Origin: Plectrocnemia conspersa
Taxonomy: Eukaryota > Arthropoda > Insecta > Trichoptera > Polycentropodidae
Direction of reading: 5' to 3'
NCBI GenBank assembly: GCA_009617715.1
Contig: VTFK01000064.1
Coordinates: 186,001 to 250,000, forward strand
Length of the DNA: 64,000 nt
Shown here one piece after another: positions 50,546-63,918 of this stretch. The position numbers were made by a program, and so were the translations under genes. A model generated the notes under the pieces. It did not search any database. It was not told the DNA's origin and saw nothing but the letters and a program-made list of their open reading frames with translations. Position 1 is the first letter of the stretch, and every line of letters begins with the position of its first letter.

Positions 50546-51879
50546 AGTAACCGTAAAAATGTTACAGATTTTAAATATTATATTTTCATAAAATTCGAGT
50601 AGTTTTTAGGGTTTAATAAAACTGAATTTAAATTAATAACAATGTATTAATAACATTATTTTCCGCGGTAATTTATACTAGCAATATACAAATAAGAAAA
50701 ATAATACAATATATTATGCAAACAAGTAGAAAAATAAAATAAAATAAATACAGATAATATAATACTAATAAAAGGAAATTTAACTATACATTTGATTTGG
50801 AAACGTAGTTGAAATGTTTAATTATTTAAACATTTATACACATAACTATTTTAATAAATATCTGGCGTTGTATGTTAGTCACAAGGGAAGTTAGGCCATA
50901 ATTTATATCTAGTAACTTATAAATGAGTAAGTGACAGCTTCAATAACATGTCAACATGATATATGTCACTTTCTAGAATATGTGAAAAATACTCGATTTT
51001 TCCCAACGCTTACATTCATTAACGGAAACAATTTATTAATAATTAGTTTCTTAGGTCATATATCATATAAGTGTTGTAAATATATAATAAAAATAATTTT
51101 AATGCCAACTTATCTTATGTACATTGTCTGTTGATTAAATATCAAACCACATCCGAGTTTATATATATTTGTTATTAATATAAAAATCGAAATGTGTTTT
51201 CGGTCAGTTCAGTGGCCCACTTTTGATTAAGTTTGACGGCCAGTATTGTATCATAGGCAAATATATGTTAGAAAAAAGTTTAGATGGTAAATATTGTATT
51301 TAAAAAATCGAGGTCAAACATAAAAATATGCTAAACATACAAATAAACACTGATAAGACTCTTATCCTTAAACTCTTACACCTTTAGAAGCAATCATTAC
51401 ATTTGAAATGGCTCCAAATGTTTATGACCCCGTTATCTACCCAATCAGTAAAAAGTAACCGGTTAATCATTATATCAATTTTAAAAGTATATCCTTATCT
51501 TCTAAGGAAAAACTGTGTGTGATAAAATTGAATGCGACTCGATTATCTCGTTTTTATTATGGCAGGTTATACTAGTTGTTTCGGTTTCAATATCATTGAT
51601 GTGTACGATAACGTTTTAGATTCGTTATCGATTAACTTTCAAGTATTACCAACGGTATGTTAAAAACTATATGTATTACTTTATTTTTAAATTTATTATA
51701 TACATACATATATTATTCAGAACTTTCGTGTTAAACTGTATACATACATTAAGCTACTTGAATTTAATATTTTATAGTTTATCCAGGAGTAGTCAATAAA
51801 TTTTTTTATTTGACCGTGAAAGTATTAACGCACTTTTTCCTCATTCAACAATTAAAAAAACACACGATCAAAACTTAAT

Positions 51880-52260
51880 CGTCAACTTTCGAACAAGTCG
51901 TCGATCGCCTGGACGGCCGCGCTTTATATGGGTTAAAATTGAAAGTCTTCTTATTCTTATGCTTCTTCTTCTCCTTCTTTACATCTGTAAGTTTGTATGT
52001 GTGCAAGATTGGCGCTGATTGTGTTTGGCGCTCGGTCAATCGGTCGCAGATGATGACTTTCACGCTGTGATCGTTTCCGGGTTCGTGTCACGCGTATTCC
52101 TGGTGTTATGTCATCCTGAAGAATCCGACGATGAGGCTTCTACTTCTTGCGGCTTTCTTAGATAACCCGGCTACTAGATAGCGCCGGTCGAGGCTGTCGA
52201 GAGGCTTGATGGTGATTTATAGAAGACTTTGCGAATCCAAAACCCCTTAAAAGTATGTGA
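51880..52260. other. GC- and CG-rich block; possible regulatory region or unrecognised exon
   Basis: This stands out from the AT-rich surroundings, with many CG dinucleotides. A minus-strand 62-codon frame (51875-52063) reads MKVIICDRLTERQTQS... followed by a Lys-rich KKEKKKHKNKK stretch after an acceptor-like ACTTACAG. I do not recognise it as a protein. A promoter/enhancer, a retrocopy or an exon of another gene are all possible. Confidence 0.3.
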
Positions 52261-52429
52261 CAGAAATTTTGATTTGTGACTTCTAACAGTTTTATAGATA
52301 CATCTGTAGATTAAGAAAATATTAATAAGTTAAATATTTTTAAAATTCAAAAGTAGACACGATGACATTAGATTTAGTGAATACTTTAAAATTTATTACA
52401 ATAGCAGTGAAGACACATAGTGAGGATCG

Positions 52430-52552
52430 CAATACCGATAGTATCGATACCGATAAAACTGGTATTACAAAATGAAATACCGTTAGTATCGTATATTTTT
52501 TTCTTCTCAAATCCGTACATTTTATTTGCTGAAAAATATACTTTCGTGGCTT
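52430..52552 (+). repeat. Dispersed repeat family R3, copy 2
   Basis: GGTATTACAAAATGAAATACCG, TAGTATCGTATATTTT and CCGTACATTTTATTTGCTG match 19541-19630 in order. ATACCGATAGTATCGATACC just upstream forms short inverted repeats. Probably a DNA transposon remnant. Confidence 0.55.
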
Positions 52553-55365
52553 AGAACTACAAAAACGACGATTCCAATTATATATTCACATAAATATGTT
52601 TTTAAAAAAAAAAATTTTCACATTTTAAACAAACAGATTTATCATTTTCTACCTACTATTTAATTATATTTAATTCTTTCTATGAACCATTAATAGCATT
52701 AAAACTATTAGGTTATATATACATTTTCAATCATTGTGCTATAATATGTTGACTACTTAACAACTGTATTTCATAATTTAACACACTCGATTCTAGCTTG
52801 TGAATCTTGATGAATTATATTAGAATAACTTAAAAACTGCAAAACAAGATATATATGTATTTTTATGCTTACTGCTTTTAAATCACCATTTTCTGCATTT
52901 TTTATAATCGATTCAATATTTTTTTAATAATAGTCACAAGCTGGATTTTATGTGTCACACAGCCCATATCAATGAAATTACAATGCGTGTACCGTTACCT
53001 ATATTAGCAGCAGTTTTTAGCTTAATATAATATTTAAAAAAAACAAAAATAATAAATTAAATCATAATAAAATATAAATATATTTTATTATACAACTTTT
53101 GCTTACCACAATAACGGGTTAATATGAATATACATTAATATATTACACTAAGTTAGTGCATTTGGATTCAAGCAATGCATCTTGAAACTCTCTTCTTGTA
53201 TTTTTCTAAATTATATTTAATAATAATTAAATTTACAATAAATATGTTAATTTCTATTAAATATTGTTAGATTGATGCATTAAATATTATTCTACCCACT
53301 GTTATTATTTAAAAAAAACACACATACTAAATTATAGATATAATCTTATTTTTAAGCAATGAATCAAACCAGTCGTCAAGTTTTATTAGTTACACAATAT
53401 ATACAACATTAAGATTGTATTTTGATAAGTTTGTCAATTGCTGCGTCACTCAAATATATTTTTATATATGACATTCCAATTAAAAATGAAACATATTTAA
53501 ATTAATTTATTCACACAAATATTTCTATTGATAATAGGCTTTGGTTGACTTTCGATTAAAATACATGATACTTAGTTTACGTGATTGCCTCCAGTTGTTT
53601 TTATAATTTATTAAACATACATATTTTAATAGATATAAATATATCTTAAAAAATCGAAGATAAATTATAAGCTGTACAAAAGTAGCTTTTTAAAATAGTT
53701 TTATGTATGGATTTTTTTAAGTATTTAAAACTAAAATTTGTAGACTTTTTTCTTCCAAATACTTCAACGACTTTACAACCTCTAAAAAGATTTTTATATA
53801 CATCGGAATCATTCATTGACAAAAGTTAACAAAAGATCATATCTGCAAATGAAGCATATTTTTACTGATACAATTGCAGTAAAAAATAAAAAAATAAAAA
53901 ATACAGCTACTTATTTGCAATATTTCCAATAATTATACAGTAATCTAAAATTTGTTAATAGTGTAATTGACTGAAACAAAAAATTTAACATGTGAGTAAA
54001 TATTTAATAACAACTCTAAAACCAGCGTGTAATTTTGCATACAAAAAGTTATGCATTAAAAAAATAGTAACTTTCAAATGATCAAGAAATAATTTTGCAT
54101 ACAAAAAACTATTAACTCATGCAGCATCTTCAAATAGCCACAATGTAATAGTTTATGACTTTGTGAGACACGATCGGCCATACGTGCTTACTTTTTATTA
54201 CTCTCACTTTCTTGAAGATCACGGACCTTACTAATGTTCATTAACTGCCTGCTAATTTGTGCTTCAGGCAAACACCGACATATCCGCATTGCTAGTTGTC
54301 AAATGTAATACTCATGCATGTATAATATAATAAACTATACAATAGCATGAAACAATTGGGCAAAAATCAGATTCGACCGTGGGACTCTCAGATTGCGGAA
54401 AGACTGGCAAATATTTACATAAATGTGTGGATTTTTGTTTTGTTTTCGGTTTGAGCATATCGTAGCGTGAAATCTGTATCATCTTGGATGCACTCTGGCA
54501 AGAAGAAGAAGTAAAAGAAAACCAGCGTTGCGAAAGTCCATTGTTCGTATTGCTTCCTATGGATTGCGCAATGAGTAATTGGTTCATTATTCGATTTTAG
54601 AAAACCATTTACAGGTTTATGTTATAGTATACTTTGAAGTATAGACCAATGTATTTACTAATAAATTATGGTTAGATCCCCATGACAACTTCAATTTTTT
54701 TGTTTTATTTTAAAACAGACACTATGAAATAATTCAAGAATGTTTGATGAAAACGTTTCAAATTATATGTATAATATATACAGAGAAGGTAAAGTATTTT
54801 TTTTAAATAAATTAAAAGTTGCAGTATTAATATAAATTATCAAGCTTTCTTAATAGCAGTCGATGAAAGCACAAATGCATAATACATATATTACTCAATT
54901 ATCAATATTTATTCAAGACTCTTGATTTAAATTTTGTTATAACTAAAGAATTAAAGTTAATTACGATTTAAATGTTATTAATTATAAAATATTTACCTTT
55001 ACCGAAGAAAATTTTTTCATTATATTATATTGCAAAAAATCTAGTGAGCCTATCGTATATGTTATGATATTTCAAATTTTAAATCATAGGTTTTCTGGTT
55101 ACCCTTTAACAGCATATTTTTAGAAATATATTTATTAGAGAGCTTATTGCTTAAAAAATCAATGCAGATAACTGCCATGTTTATACAATAACGTCATAAA
55201 ATTGTTTTAAAATAGCTTGTTTGTCGATATTGTTTCAAAATGACAACTATTAATTTAAAAATATATATATATAAAAAAAAAAAAAGAATTAAAACGTTAA
55301 ACAAAAATTAAAACAAAATTAAATGTTCTATAATTTATTTAAAATTAAAAACAAATTACAATTTT

Positions 55366-55391
55366 ACAATATATATATATATATATATAGA
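55366..55391. repeat. (AT)n microsatellite
   Basis: An uninterrupted AT tract after TTTACA. A similar shorter tract followed by poly(A) is at about 55260-55285. Confidence 0.85.
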
Positions 55392-56531
55392 AATTTATTA
55401 AAATTTTACTGCATCTGCCAGACTGATTAACTTTTAATTTATTATATTGGTTTTAGAAATAAATGAGCAAGTTGAATTATAATTAAACGATATATTGTAT
55501 TAAATGACAGTAACTCTTAGCAGTTTTGATGGACATCACAATGCTTTTTTATGTATGTATCGAGCTAACAATGCGAAAAATTTACAATATAAAAAACGTG
55601 TGAATCTTTTAAATCATTTGAGTCTCATTGATACATAATATGAAATACGGAAATATTAGGTAATGAATTTAAAAGCAAATTTTAAATGTGGTTATCTAAA
55701 TCATGATAATGTAGATGAATTCATATAATAGAATGAAATAAAATGTGATTATGTATAAATTAAAATAAAAATCATAAATGTTGACTCGGTTAATTTCTAC
55801 ATATGTAACTAATCGTTTCTTAACGATAATTTATTTTTTCATGACAAATAAAAATACATATAAAGAAATTAAACTGAAAAACAATATATCAAATAGGATT
55901 GAATAAAATACAAATTATTTTAAAATATTATTTTAATATTATATTATTTATATTATTATAATATAAAAAATATTGATTAATTGCTAACAAAATCTATTTA
56001 GTTCATTTTTCCTTCTAGTTACATTTATAGTGATTTAAATAACGGTCAAAAAGTCAATATCAGATTTTTACTTAATATTTACAGAATTTATTTTTTTATT
56101 TATGTATTGATACGAACATAGGAAATTTTATAATTTCTTAACAACAACATATACATATTTATTTTTAATTATTTAAATATTTAAAAATATAAATTTACCA
56201 TTTGGACTACTACAAGTAATTAAATTATGTATGTATCTAACTAATTTATGAATTTCATTAATACATTTACATTTAAAAAGCACAGTAAAATATTTATTTA
56301 TATTTAATAGAAAGAAAAAAAATATATTTTTTATAATTTCATGATCAGTCACCTCTTATCTCGCTTTTTTTTAAATATACTTGTATTTATTTTAAATGAT
56401 ATATATAATTTGTTAAAAAATAACATAAACATTTTAAATATAATGTTAGTATCATTTAAAAAAATATAAATAACACAGGACTTTAAATATTTAATTTTCT
56501 GGGGTATCTCAAAATAGTGATAGATCGACCG

Positions 56532-56545
56532 CCGTACATGTACGG
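56532..56545. repeat. 14-bp perfect palindrome
   Basis: CCGTACATGTACGG is its own reverse complement and stands out in very AT-rich sequence. Function unknown. Confidence 0.8.
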
Positions 56546-56814
56546 TGATATAGCTTATACTGCTTTTGATATAGCTGACTAGTTTTCTTGTTTTAAATAA
56601 TTATTATGTATCTGTGCACTATTGAATCGGACTGATTTAGTTTCTTAGCCAACTGTGGCCGTAGTTGGCATTTTTTTTAAATTTATATAAATTGTTCTCT
56701 TGGTAAAGATTCTGCCATTGTAAATTTTGGGGCCTAGTTTTTTTAAATATCATAATATGGAGTACTGATGTGCAGTAACACAAATATAATAAAATATGTA
56801 CGTATATACAATAA

Positions 56815-58820
56815 TATAGAAATATGGCAGTCAAAGTATTAAGAATGGCTAAAAAGAAATGGTATGAAAAATTGATAGATGAAATACAAAATGATCCAAA
56901 TAAGATGTGGAAATCAATAAAACAATTAATTAATCCAACTCAGAAAAACGACATAATAAAAATGGAAATTAATGGAAATATATATCAAGATCCTTATATA
57001 ATAGCAGAAAAAATGAATACATAGTACATTGAGAGCATAGAAGAAATTGTGAATTCAATACCAAGGATTAGTAATTTAGTACAATATAATAATAAAGCAA
57101 TAATTGTAAAATTTAGTAAATTTAAATCAGTATCATTAGATGAAATTCATAACATAATATGTAAATTTAAAAAAAAGGAACTAGTACTGATGAACTAGAT
57201 ATAAATATAATTAAAGAAACATGGGAAATAATAGGAACTAAATTAAATTATTTATTAAATAAAGCACTCTCCTTAGGAGAAATGCCTGAAAATTTAAAGA
57301 TTGCTAATATTGTACCTATACCTAAAATAAAAAATAGTAAAAATGTTGAAGAAATGAGACCAATCAACATGCTACCGTGTATAGAAAAAATAATAGAAGA
57401 AGTAGTATTCAAACAATTAAAGGAATTTATTACTTCTCAAAACATAATATGTGAACAACAATCGGGATTCAGAGAAAAGCATTCCACTGAAACTGCATTA
57501 CAAGTAGTGATAAATGATTGGCTGTTGGCTAAGGATACAAAACAAAATCATTGGAGCAGTTTTCTTGGATTTCAAGAGAGCCTTCGAAACAATAGACAGA
57601 AAAATAATGTTAAAGAAATTGGAGAGTATAGGTATAAGTGATATAGTTTTAAGATGGTTTAATAATTACTTATATAAAAGAAAACAAAAAGTTAAAATAA
57701 ATTATGTATATTCTGAAGAGAAATTAGTGTCTTATGGAGTACCACAAGGGTCTAAATTGGGACCATTGTTATTTGTTTTGTATATTAATGATATAGTTAA
57801 TAACGTGAAAAAATGTAAAATTCATCTATTTGCGGATGACACATTAATGTATTGCATAGGTGATAACATTAAAGAAATTATAAATAATTTAAATAATGAA
57901 TTAAGTATATTAGAAATATGGTTAAAGAATAATGTACTTAAATTAAATGAGAATAAAACTAAATGTATGTTTATTAATTATAAAAATGTGTTAGATAATA
58001 GTACCAAAATAGTAATAAATAACTCTAGTATAGAAATAGTGGATAATATAAAATATTTAGGAGTAATTGTTGATACAAAATTAAATTTTAAAGAACATTG
58101 TAATTACATATTAAAAAAAAAATAGTAGAAAAATAGGTTTATTATCTAGATTAAGAAATATATTAAGTATAAATACAAAAAAAAAAATTTACAATAGTAT
58201 AATATTGCCCCATTTTAATTATTGTGCAACACTTTTAAATATGTTAAATAAATTAGACAAACAAATGTTGCAAAAACTACAAAATAGGACAATGAGAGTA
58301 ATCTTAAATAAAAATAGATTAACTAATTGTAAAAGTATGATTGATAGATTAGAATGGTTGAATGTTCAAGAAATATTGAGTATGAATGTTTTAGTATTTA
58401 TATATAAGTTACAAAATAATATGTTACCAGAATATTTTAATAAGTATTTAATAAGAAATAAAGATGTACATAAATATAATACTAGAAACAGAGAAAATTT
58501 AAAGATAATTAAGTATAAGAAAACGAGTACGGCTATGGGAATTATGTACGGAGGTTTTGATTTATATAATAGTCTTCCAAGAGAAATCCGAAACAGCAAA
58601 AATATAACGGGTTTCATAAATGGAATAAAAAAACACCTTCGTACATATAGAAATAAATTATAATATTAAGACTTTATTATTGTATATTTTTATTTTTTCT
58701 TTCTGTTATGTATTTTTTATATATTTTTATATATGCTTACTAAATTTGTTAGATGTAAAGATTAGCTATTAAGCTAAATAAATTAATAAAATAAATAAAT
58801 AATAAATAAATAAATAATAC
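56815..58820 (+). mobile_element. 5'-truncated LINE (CR1/L2-group non-LTR retrotransposon)
   Basis: The remnant begins inside the second open frame, between the endonuclease and reverse transcriptase domains (AKKKWYEKLIDEIQ, MWKSIKQL), so ORF1 and the endonuclease are absent. It runs through the polymerase and C-terminal region and ends with a short AAATAAAT-type tail at 58776-58817. A microsatellite-like tail and the GFREKHSTETAL and YNTRNRENLK motifs suggest the CR1/L2/Kiri group rather than RTE or R1, but the clade is not certain. Target duplications were not resolved. Confidence 0.85.
56824..58663 (+). pseudogene. Reverse transcriptase of the LINE, broken by one stop and three frameshifts
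   Basis: The region reads, in order: MWKSIKQLINPTQK; an in-frame TAG at 57022; LDEIHNIICKF; a frameshift in the A-run at 57169-57176; IANIVPIPKIKNSKN, MRPINMLPCIEKI, QSGFREKHSTETAL; a frameshift near 57535-57549; FLDFKRAFETIDR (first catalytic Asp at 57568-57570), YGVPQGSKLGPLLFVLYIND and FADDTLMY (catalytic pair at 57835-57840); KYLGVIVDTKLNFKEH; a frameshift in the A-run at 58113-58122; then LPHFNYCATLL and a C-terminal part to the stop after RTYRNKL. All catalytic motifs survive, but the frame is broken. The codons are as AT-rich as the host DNA. Not functional as read. Confidence 0.9.
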
Positions 58821-61200
58821 ATATAGTAAGGTATGACAGGTTGTCACGACATTCCAGGATTAACTATTATATTATTTTAATTTGTGAAAGCCATTTTGTT
58901 TGTTTTGTACCAATTCTACATTTCCACAATAAACGTAAACTTTCTTTTGATAAGCTATCTGAACGAAAAAGTAACGCTTATATTTTACCGACTATTGTGA
59001 CGCTCAAGGCGGGTGATTAAATTATTAGAAAAAAAACTATTTTACCAAAAAAGTGCCTAAAAGACATTATAATGAAGAGGTCATTGGATGACCTTTATGT
59101 TTTCATTGTAGAAGCTGTTGTTAGAAACAATGGAGAGAAAGAGGGTGACGTCATAAAAATGGGCGTTCTTCTGTTCTAAGTTTCAACGCCAAAAGACGTG
59201 ACAAATCATCTCACTGCTTCTAAAACGTCGTGTGAGAACATAATAAAAAATCATGGGGGTATAATTTCCGGTAGATTTGCTCTCACGTTTATTTTCCCCC
59301 AAACCTATTAATCACGTTCATAATTACACCTTTTGATTGGTAATTTGCTGTTTGTCCAATACTCTTTGAATCGTGATGGTTTTGGTAAGTACGTGGTGTA
59401 TTTTTTTATTAGAATTTGAAAGGTGGTTATTAGATGGTAGCATGTTTTGAATGGAGATGTAAAAGTTTGTTCTGATAGATATGCTATTAAAACTTGGCCA
59501 AAGCAACATTGAAATGTCAATTAAATTTATAGCATCTATAATTAAAAGACATTTGGGCTTAAACTGGTTTTTATTATTAACTCGATATACTATCTTTCGC
59601 AAATAATATTTTTTCCATTGAATGTAGAAAAAACAATATTTATGTCATTCACAATATATATATTTGAGTTACATAATAATAATAATGAATATATTATTAT
59701 TATTAATTGATTTCAAACATCTTAATGAACAATAACTTTGCGTAATTTAACAATAATTGATTAGGCAATAATTTATTATGAAAAAACATTGATTGGAATT
59801 TTATTCTCTCTATTTTTTTGTGCAAATTTTTAGGAATTTTTATAGTGAAATTTTATATTGATCCACAACGAAAAACACGTTAATTACTTCACACATAATT
59901 TACAATATGCATACAAAATCATAAATCACGATAATCTGCCCACGAATAATGATAAAAAATAGTCGCATTAGATTGCGATAGGAAAGTTGGCGCCCAATCA
60001 ATGGTTAGCAATCGCTACATCTATTTAATCATAAGCATTGCATAAGTGTATTTTTTTTAATTTCTGCAAACCCTTTATTATGATCCGTTGCTCAAACTAC
60101 ATTTAAATCAACTGGGGAATTGTTCCATTATAAGATCATTACCATGTAGAGACATAAATGATTTTTTCTAATGCCTTTTGTTTAATGGTCGAGTCATGAA
60201 GTGGGTCAAATCGACAAAAACGTTGCAAAATCACGCATTGTTGTGCATGCGTGGAGTTTGCCATTTTTGCGAACAATCGGCAATAAATAACGTGCTAAAA
60301 GTCCCATTCGTGATGCACTAATTGAATGTTTCAACACGAAATCTATTAATTGACAATCACAAGATCATCAAAATTGACCGCTTAGCATTTACCAAACTTT
60401 AACCTTTGGCACTGTTCGGACGAAAAAAAATAGACGCTTTCAGAAATCTGCTTAATACCCACCACGTGATTTTAAAATGTTTTGCTTAAACGGTCTATTT
60501 TTCATCATTTGTAAAAAATGATTTATTATCCGTTTAATCGATAAGCTATAAAATAAATCTTTATAAATTGCAATAGAAATTGACGCATCAAAAGGTCAAC
60601 GAAAGTAATGTTTTTTCAACAGTCAAAAGTCGCAAAGTTCAATTACACATGTAATTTTAATTCTACCACAAATTACATATATGTGTGTTAAAATTGTATA
60701 ATATGTACATATATATATATTAATTATAATATTTTACTTTTACTTTGGATGTTATAAATGTATGTGAATTTGTTTCATAACCTATTGTTTATGTTAACAG
60801 TTTAATAATTTGATAAATTAACTATATTTTGAATGAAGTCGATTACTAATTTATTTTATATAATGTATTGTAGAATGGGGTAAGAGGGAAGGAAGATTGA
60901 TTATGTTGCTATATATTTTATATTTTATGGATATGATAATCGTGTTTAAGTCAACCTTCACCCCATAGTGCTCCACGATATATTATATATACATAATCTT
61001 AAATTGCATAAGTGTGTTTAGTTTTTTATTTGATTTTAAAAGTTTCAATGTGCAAACAACTTACAAATTTATGGGCTATTATAAATGACACTATATCCTT
61101 TTCTTTCTAATATTAATATTATATATAACAAAGTTCTGAAATAAATGGTGTTTTTTTTTAATTTGAGTTTTGGCCGTTGATTGTATTAATTATATGAATT
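58821..61200. other. Intergenic, no recognisable gene
   Basis: AT-rich with GC-richer islands at about 58980-59290 and 59930-60460, but no open frame or element that I recognise. The minus-strand frames at 59308-59602 overlap each other and lack motifs. Confidence 0.5.
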
Positions 61201-61219
61201 TCTATAAAAAAATCAACAA

Positions 61220-61745
61220 CTATGGCTACTAAAAACATTAGTAAATGCCAAAGGTGGTTTAAAAAATTTAACGATAAATTACGATATCATTCATAATCCT
61301 GGATGTGAATTAACAGAAAAGAAGATGATGTACTGGCTGCAGAAATGGAAGCAAATCTTACTCAAACTGTCTGAGAATCTAAACCAGTATGATTCAACAA
61401 TGCACAGACACATTAAGAAGATTGGGAAGGCTTGGAGACAAGGTGTATGGGTTCAACACAATTGATCAAAGAAAACTAGTCGGCATACATATATACATCT
61501 CAAGATCTTTAAGCTGGTCGCTTTTGGTGATAGTGGGATTGTAAAGAGATTGTGCATTACAAAATGTTTAAACCTGGCCACACAATATCAGAAAGCTTAT
61601 TTTGTCATCGGCTGGAGTTTTTCACTAAGACGTTAAAAAAGGCCTGCACTTGTCAACATAAGTGCAATAGTTCTACAGCACGACAATGTAAGTTTCCATG
61701 TGGCGAAATTGAGGAGCAAAAATTTTTTTATGCCGTTCACCAAAT
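61220..61745 (+). pseudogene. Mariner transposase pseudogene (second lineage)
   Basis: In shifting + frames this gives KCQRWFKKFN (the DNA-binding CQRWF block), EDDVLAAEMEANLTQT, STMHRHIKKIGKAWRQGVWV followed by QHN, and finally IVLQHDNVSFHVAKLRSKN, corresponding to the second catalytic motif (QHDNARPHVA). The middle third, including the first catalytic Asp, is too decayed to read. The blocks resemble the Mos1/cecropia side of the mariner family and differ from the copy at 30.6-31.3 kb, so two lineages are present. Many stops and indels; inactive. Terminal inverted repeats not found. Confidence 0.8.
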
Positions 61746-61784
61746 TATTTATTTTTAATAAAAATTTTTTAGGTAAGAGCATAT

Positions 61785-62081
61785 TTAGGTAAATCTAAAA
61801 CCGTTGCTGATCAATCGAGATTTTAGGTCACCATCAATAAAGGATGTAAGTATAAGCGATTGAAGAGCTGCATTATGTTTGAAAAATATATTTTTTTTAA
61901 TTTTTTCATAGTGCCTGTCATAAAAACTAGAGCTTAGTGTGTATGACAATACAGGAATGCAATAAGTTTGAAGAATAACGCACAAACAAGTCCTAGATGT
62001 CTTTGTAATACCGTCATAAAGGTGTATGAGTCGTTTAATAACCTGCCAAGTAACGCAGACAGCGTTACTCACCCTAACCAA
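61785..62081 (-). pseudogene. Possible fragment of a non-LTR reverse transcriptase C-terminus
   Basis: A 98-codon minus-strand frame contains VTWQVIKRLIHLYDGI and CVILQTYCIPVLSYTLSSSF, in the layout of the region after the reverse transcriptase palm (…L…K…Y…LPVLLYG…) of RTE/CR1-type elements. No catalytic residues fall in this part. The match is loose; a chance open frame is possible. Confidence 0.3.
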
Positions 62082-63900
62082 AAGTGGGTGAGCCCTAAAT
62101 CTTCCTCTGGAGGGGTCATGTGTATAAAAGACTGGTGATACTTAAGGCTCAAAAATAATTTTCTCTCAAAGACTTACTACAGGAACTTCAACTGAGATCT
62201 CCAAATTATAACTCGCTACTTAAAGATTACTGTCTAGACGAAGATCAACTACTTCTATCTTTACGTTATCCGGGTCCAGCACAACCTCCTGAATCCAGAG
62301 TTCAACCCGCTTCGGAGACGAATGGATCTTGTGGACTCAGACACGGAAAAGCTTTGAAAATAAACACCATTAACACGAGGGCCAGGAAAAATAAGTTTAA
62401 AAACAAAATTAATATTACTTTTTTATTATAAAAAAACAAAACGTTTACTGAAACCATAAAATAATAAATCTTACTTGAAATTTGACTTTATAATAATATA
62501 TTTAGCTTTATGTAGAAAAACGCTAAATAAATATTATTATTCAAAGTGCGATGCATATTCAACATCATTTATATAGTAATAAAAAACATTCAAGGATTTT
62601 CTTATTATCAGCAAGTGACATACATATATATACTTCTAGGGGGCGCGCCCACAGTGTGCAATTTAGAACAAAACCTCAAAATGTAATTATTGCACTTCAC
62701 TTAAAACTATATGTAAATGTATATTTTTTCCATAAAAATATAAAAAACGTACATGTCAAAAATAATTAATTATATAAATATCCATAAGTTTTAAGAGCAT
62801 TAAACTACATCAATAAGAATTTTTTTAGGCTCTTACCAACAATGTATCACATTGATTTGCACGATAGATAAGTTACACAAAATATCCTTTGTCATTATCA
62901 AATAGAAGCTCACATATACCCAACTGGAAGTTACGCTTTCGCTAAGAAATGTACTGGAAGCGGGACTAAGCAATAATTACATTGGTTCTAAATTGACCTT
63001 CTCTCCCAGCGTCGAAGGACCAGTGTGTCAATCACTCATTCGACTCTCGTAATCTCAAAATTCGGCTGACCACAAAGAACCAAAGACCGGATAGACAGTA
63101 TTTGCACAACTGCGAGACTGCGATTCTTTCTCGTTTAACACTGACGCAAAATAAATATAGTTTTATTGAAAATCGGTATAAATTATATATTTGTGTGAAA
63201 AAAAAAAACAATATATCAAACAGTTCATCAGGCGTCTAGTTGTTTGAAGAAATCACACCATTCAGCATACTAATGATGTTAGATAGTAAGTATAAAAATA
63301 ATTAAAATATTGGCAATAGGAGGTTTTGCTAACTTTTCCTACAACTAAATACAAATATAATACACAAAAAACTTAAGTTAAATTATACATAAATAGTACT
63401 TAAATAAAATTATATAACAATATTATTAACTTTATGTTTATGTTTTATTGTTCAATATAGTTTGTCATTTATTGGTCGGTAATTATGCATTCCACACACA
63501 GTAGAGCCTCCCAAAATAATTATCTTCATACGAGATCTTAAAATAATAAAAATATTTCTTAGAGAGTGAGATTTGATATAGTGAGCTTCCAGAATATTTA
63601 TAGATAAGACGGTTTAGAATTAATGTTTTAATTCGGTTTTACTTTTTATAAGACCGACACAAAAGTGTATGATTTCAGGTGTCTTAATGTTTTAAATCAA
63701 CCCATCTTAAAAATATATTTTATTTTTAATTATAAAATCATAATAATATTAATTACTATTTCATCATTTTAATTATCAATTTATTAGTCATACATCAGTA
63801 AGAACCACATTACATAAAAACATCAACCACGTAAATATTTAATTGGTAGCTTCTTCTCGACTTCCTCATCATCAATTTACCATCTTCTGAGTGAACACAG
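62082..63900. other. Intergenic, no recognisable gene
   Basis: AT-rich with GC-richer patches at 62.08-62.38 and 63.0-63.13 kb. The patch at 62230-62310 weakly echoes repeat R5 (TATCTTTAC, GGTCCAGC), too little to call. Confidence 0.5.
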
Positions 63901-63918
63901 CTTTACTATAATTCACAG

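Larger units (their letters stand above)
37516..56800. other. Long AT-rich region downstream of the synthase gene without a recognisable gene
   Basis: No open frame here resembles a known protein. The longest (for example 41599-41937, 43155-43469, 44324-44554, all +) are about 75-112 codons, unflanked by clear splice sites or motifs. Contents are transposon scraps and tandem repeats (listed separately), (AT)n tracts near 44.82, 55.27 and 55.37 kb, and a GC-richer block at 51.88-52.26 kb. Confidence 0.6.

Noticed and set aside
58366..58617. Minus-strand frame inside the LINE
   Set aside because: Shadow of the reverse transcriptase C-terminal region.
61552..61758. 68-codon + frame
   Set aside because: It lies within the second mariner pseudogene, and the transposase motif there is read in another frame.
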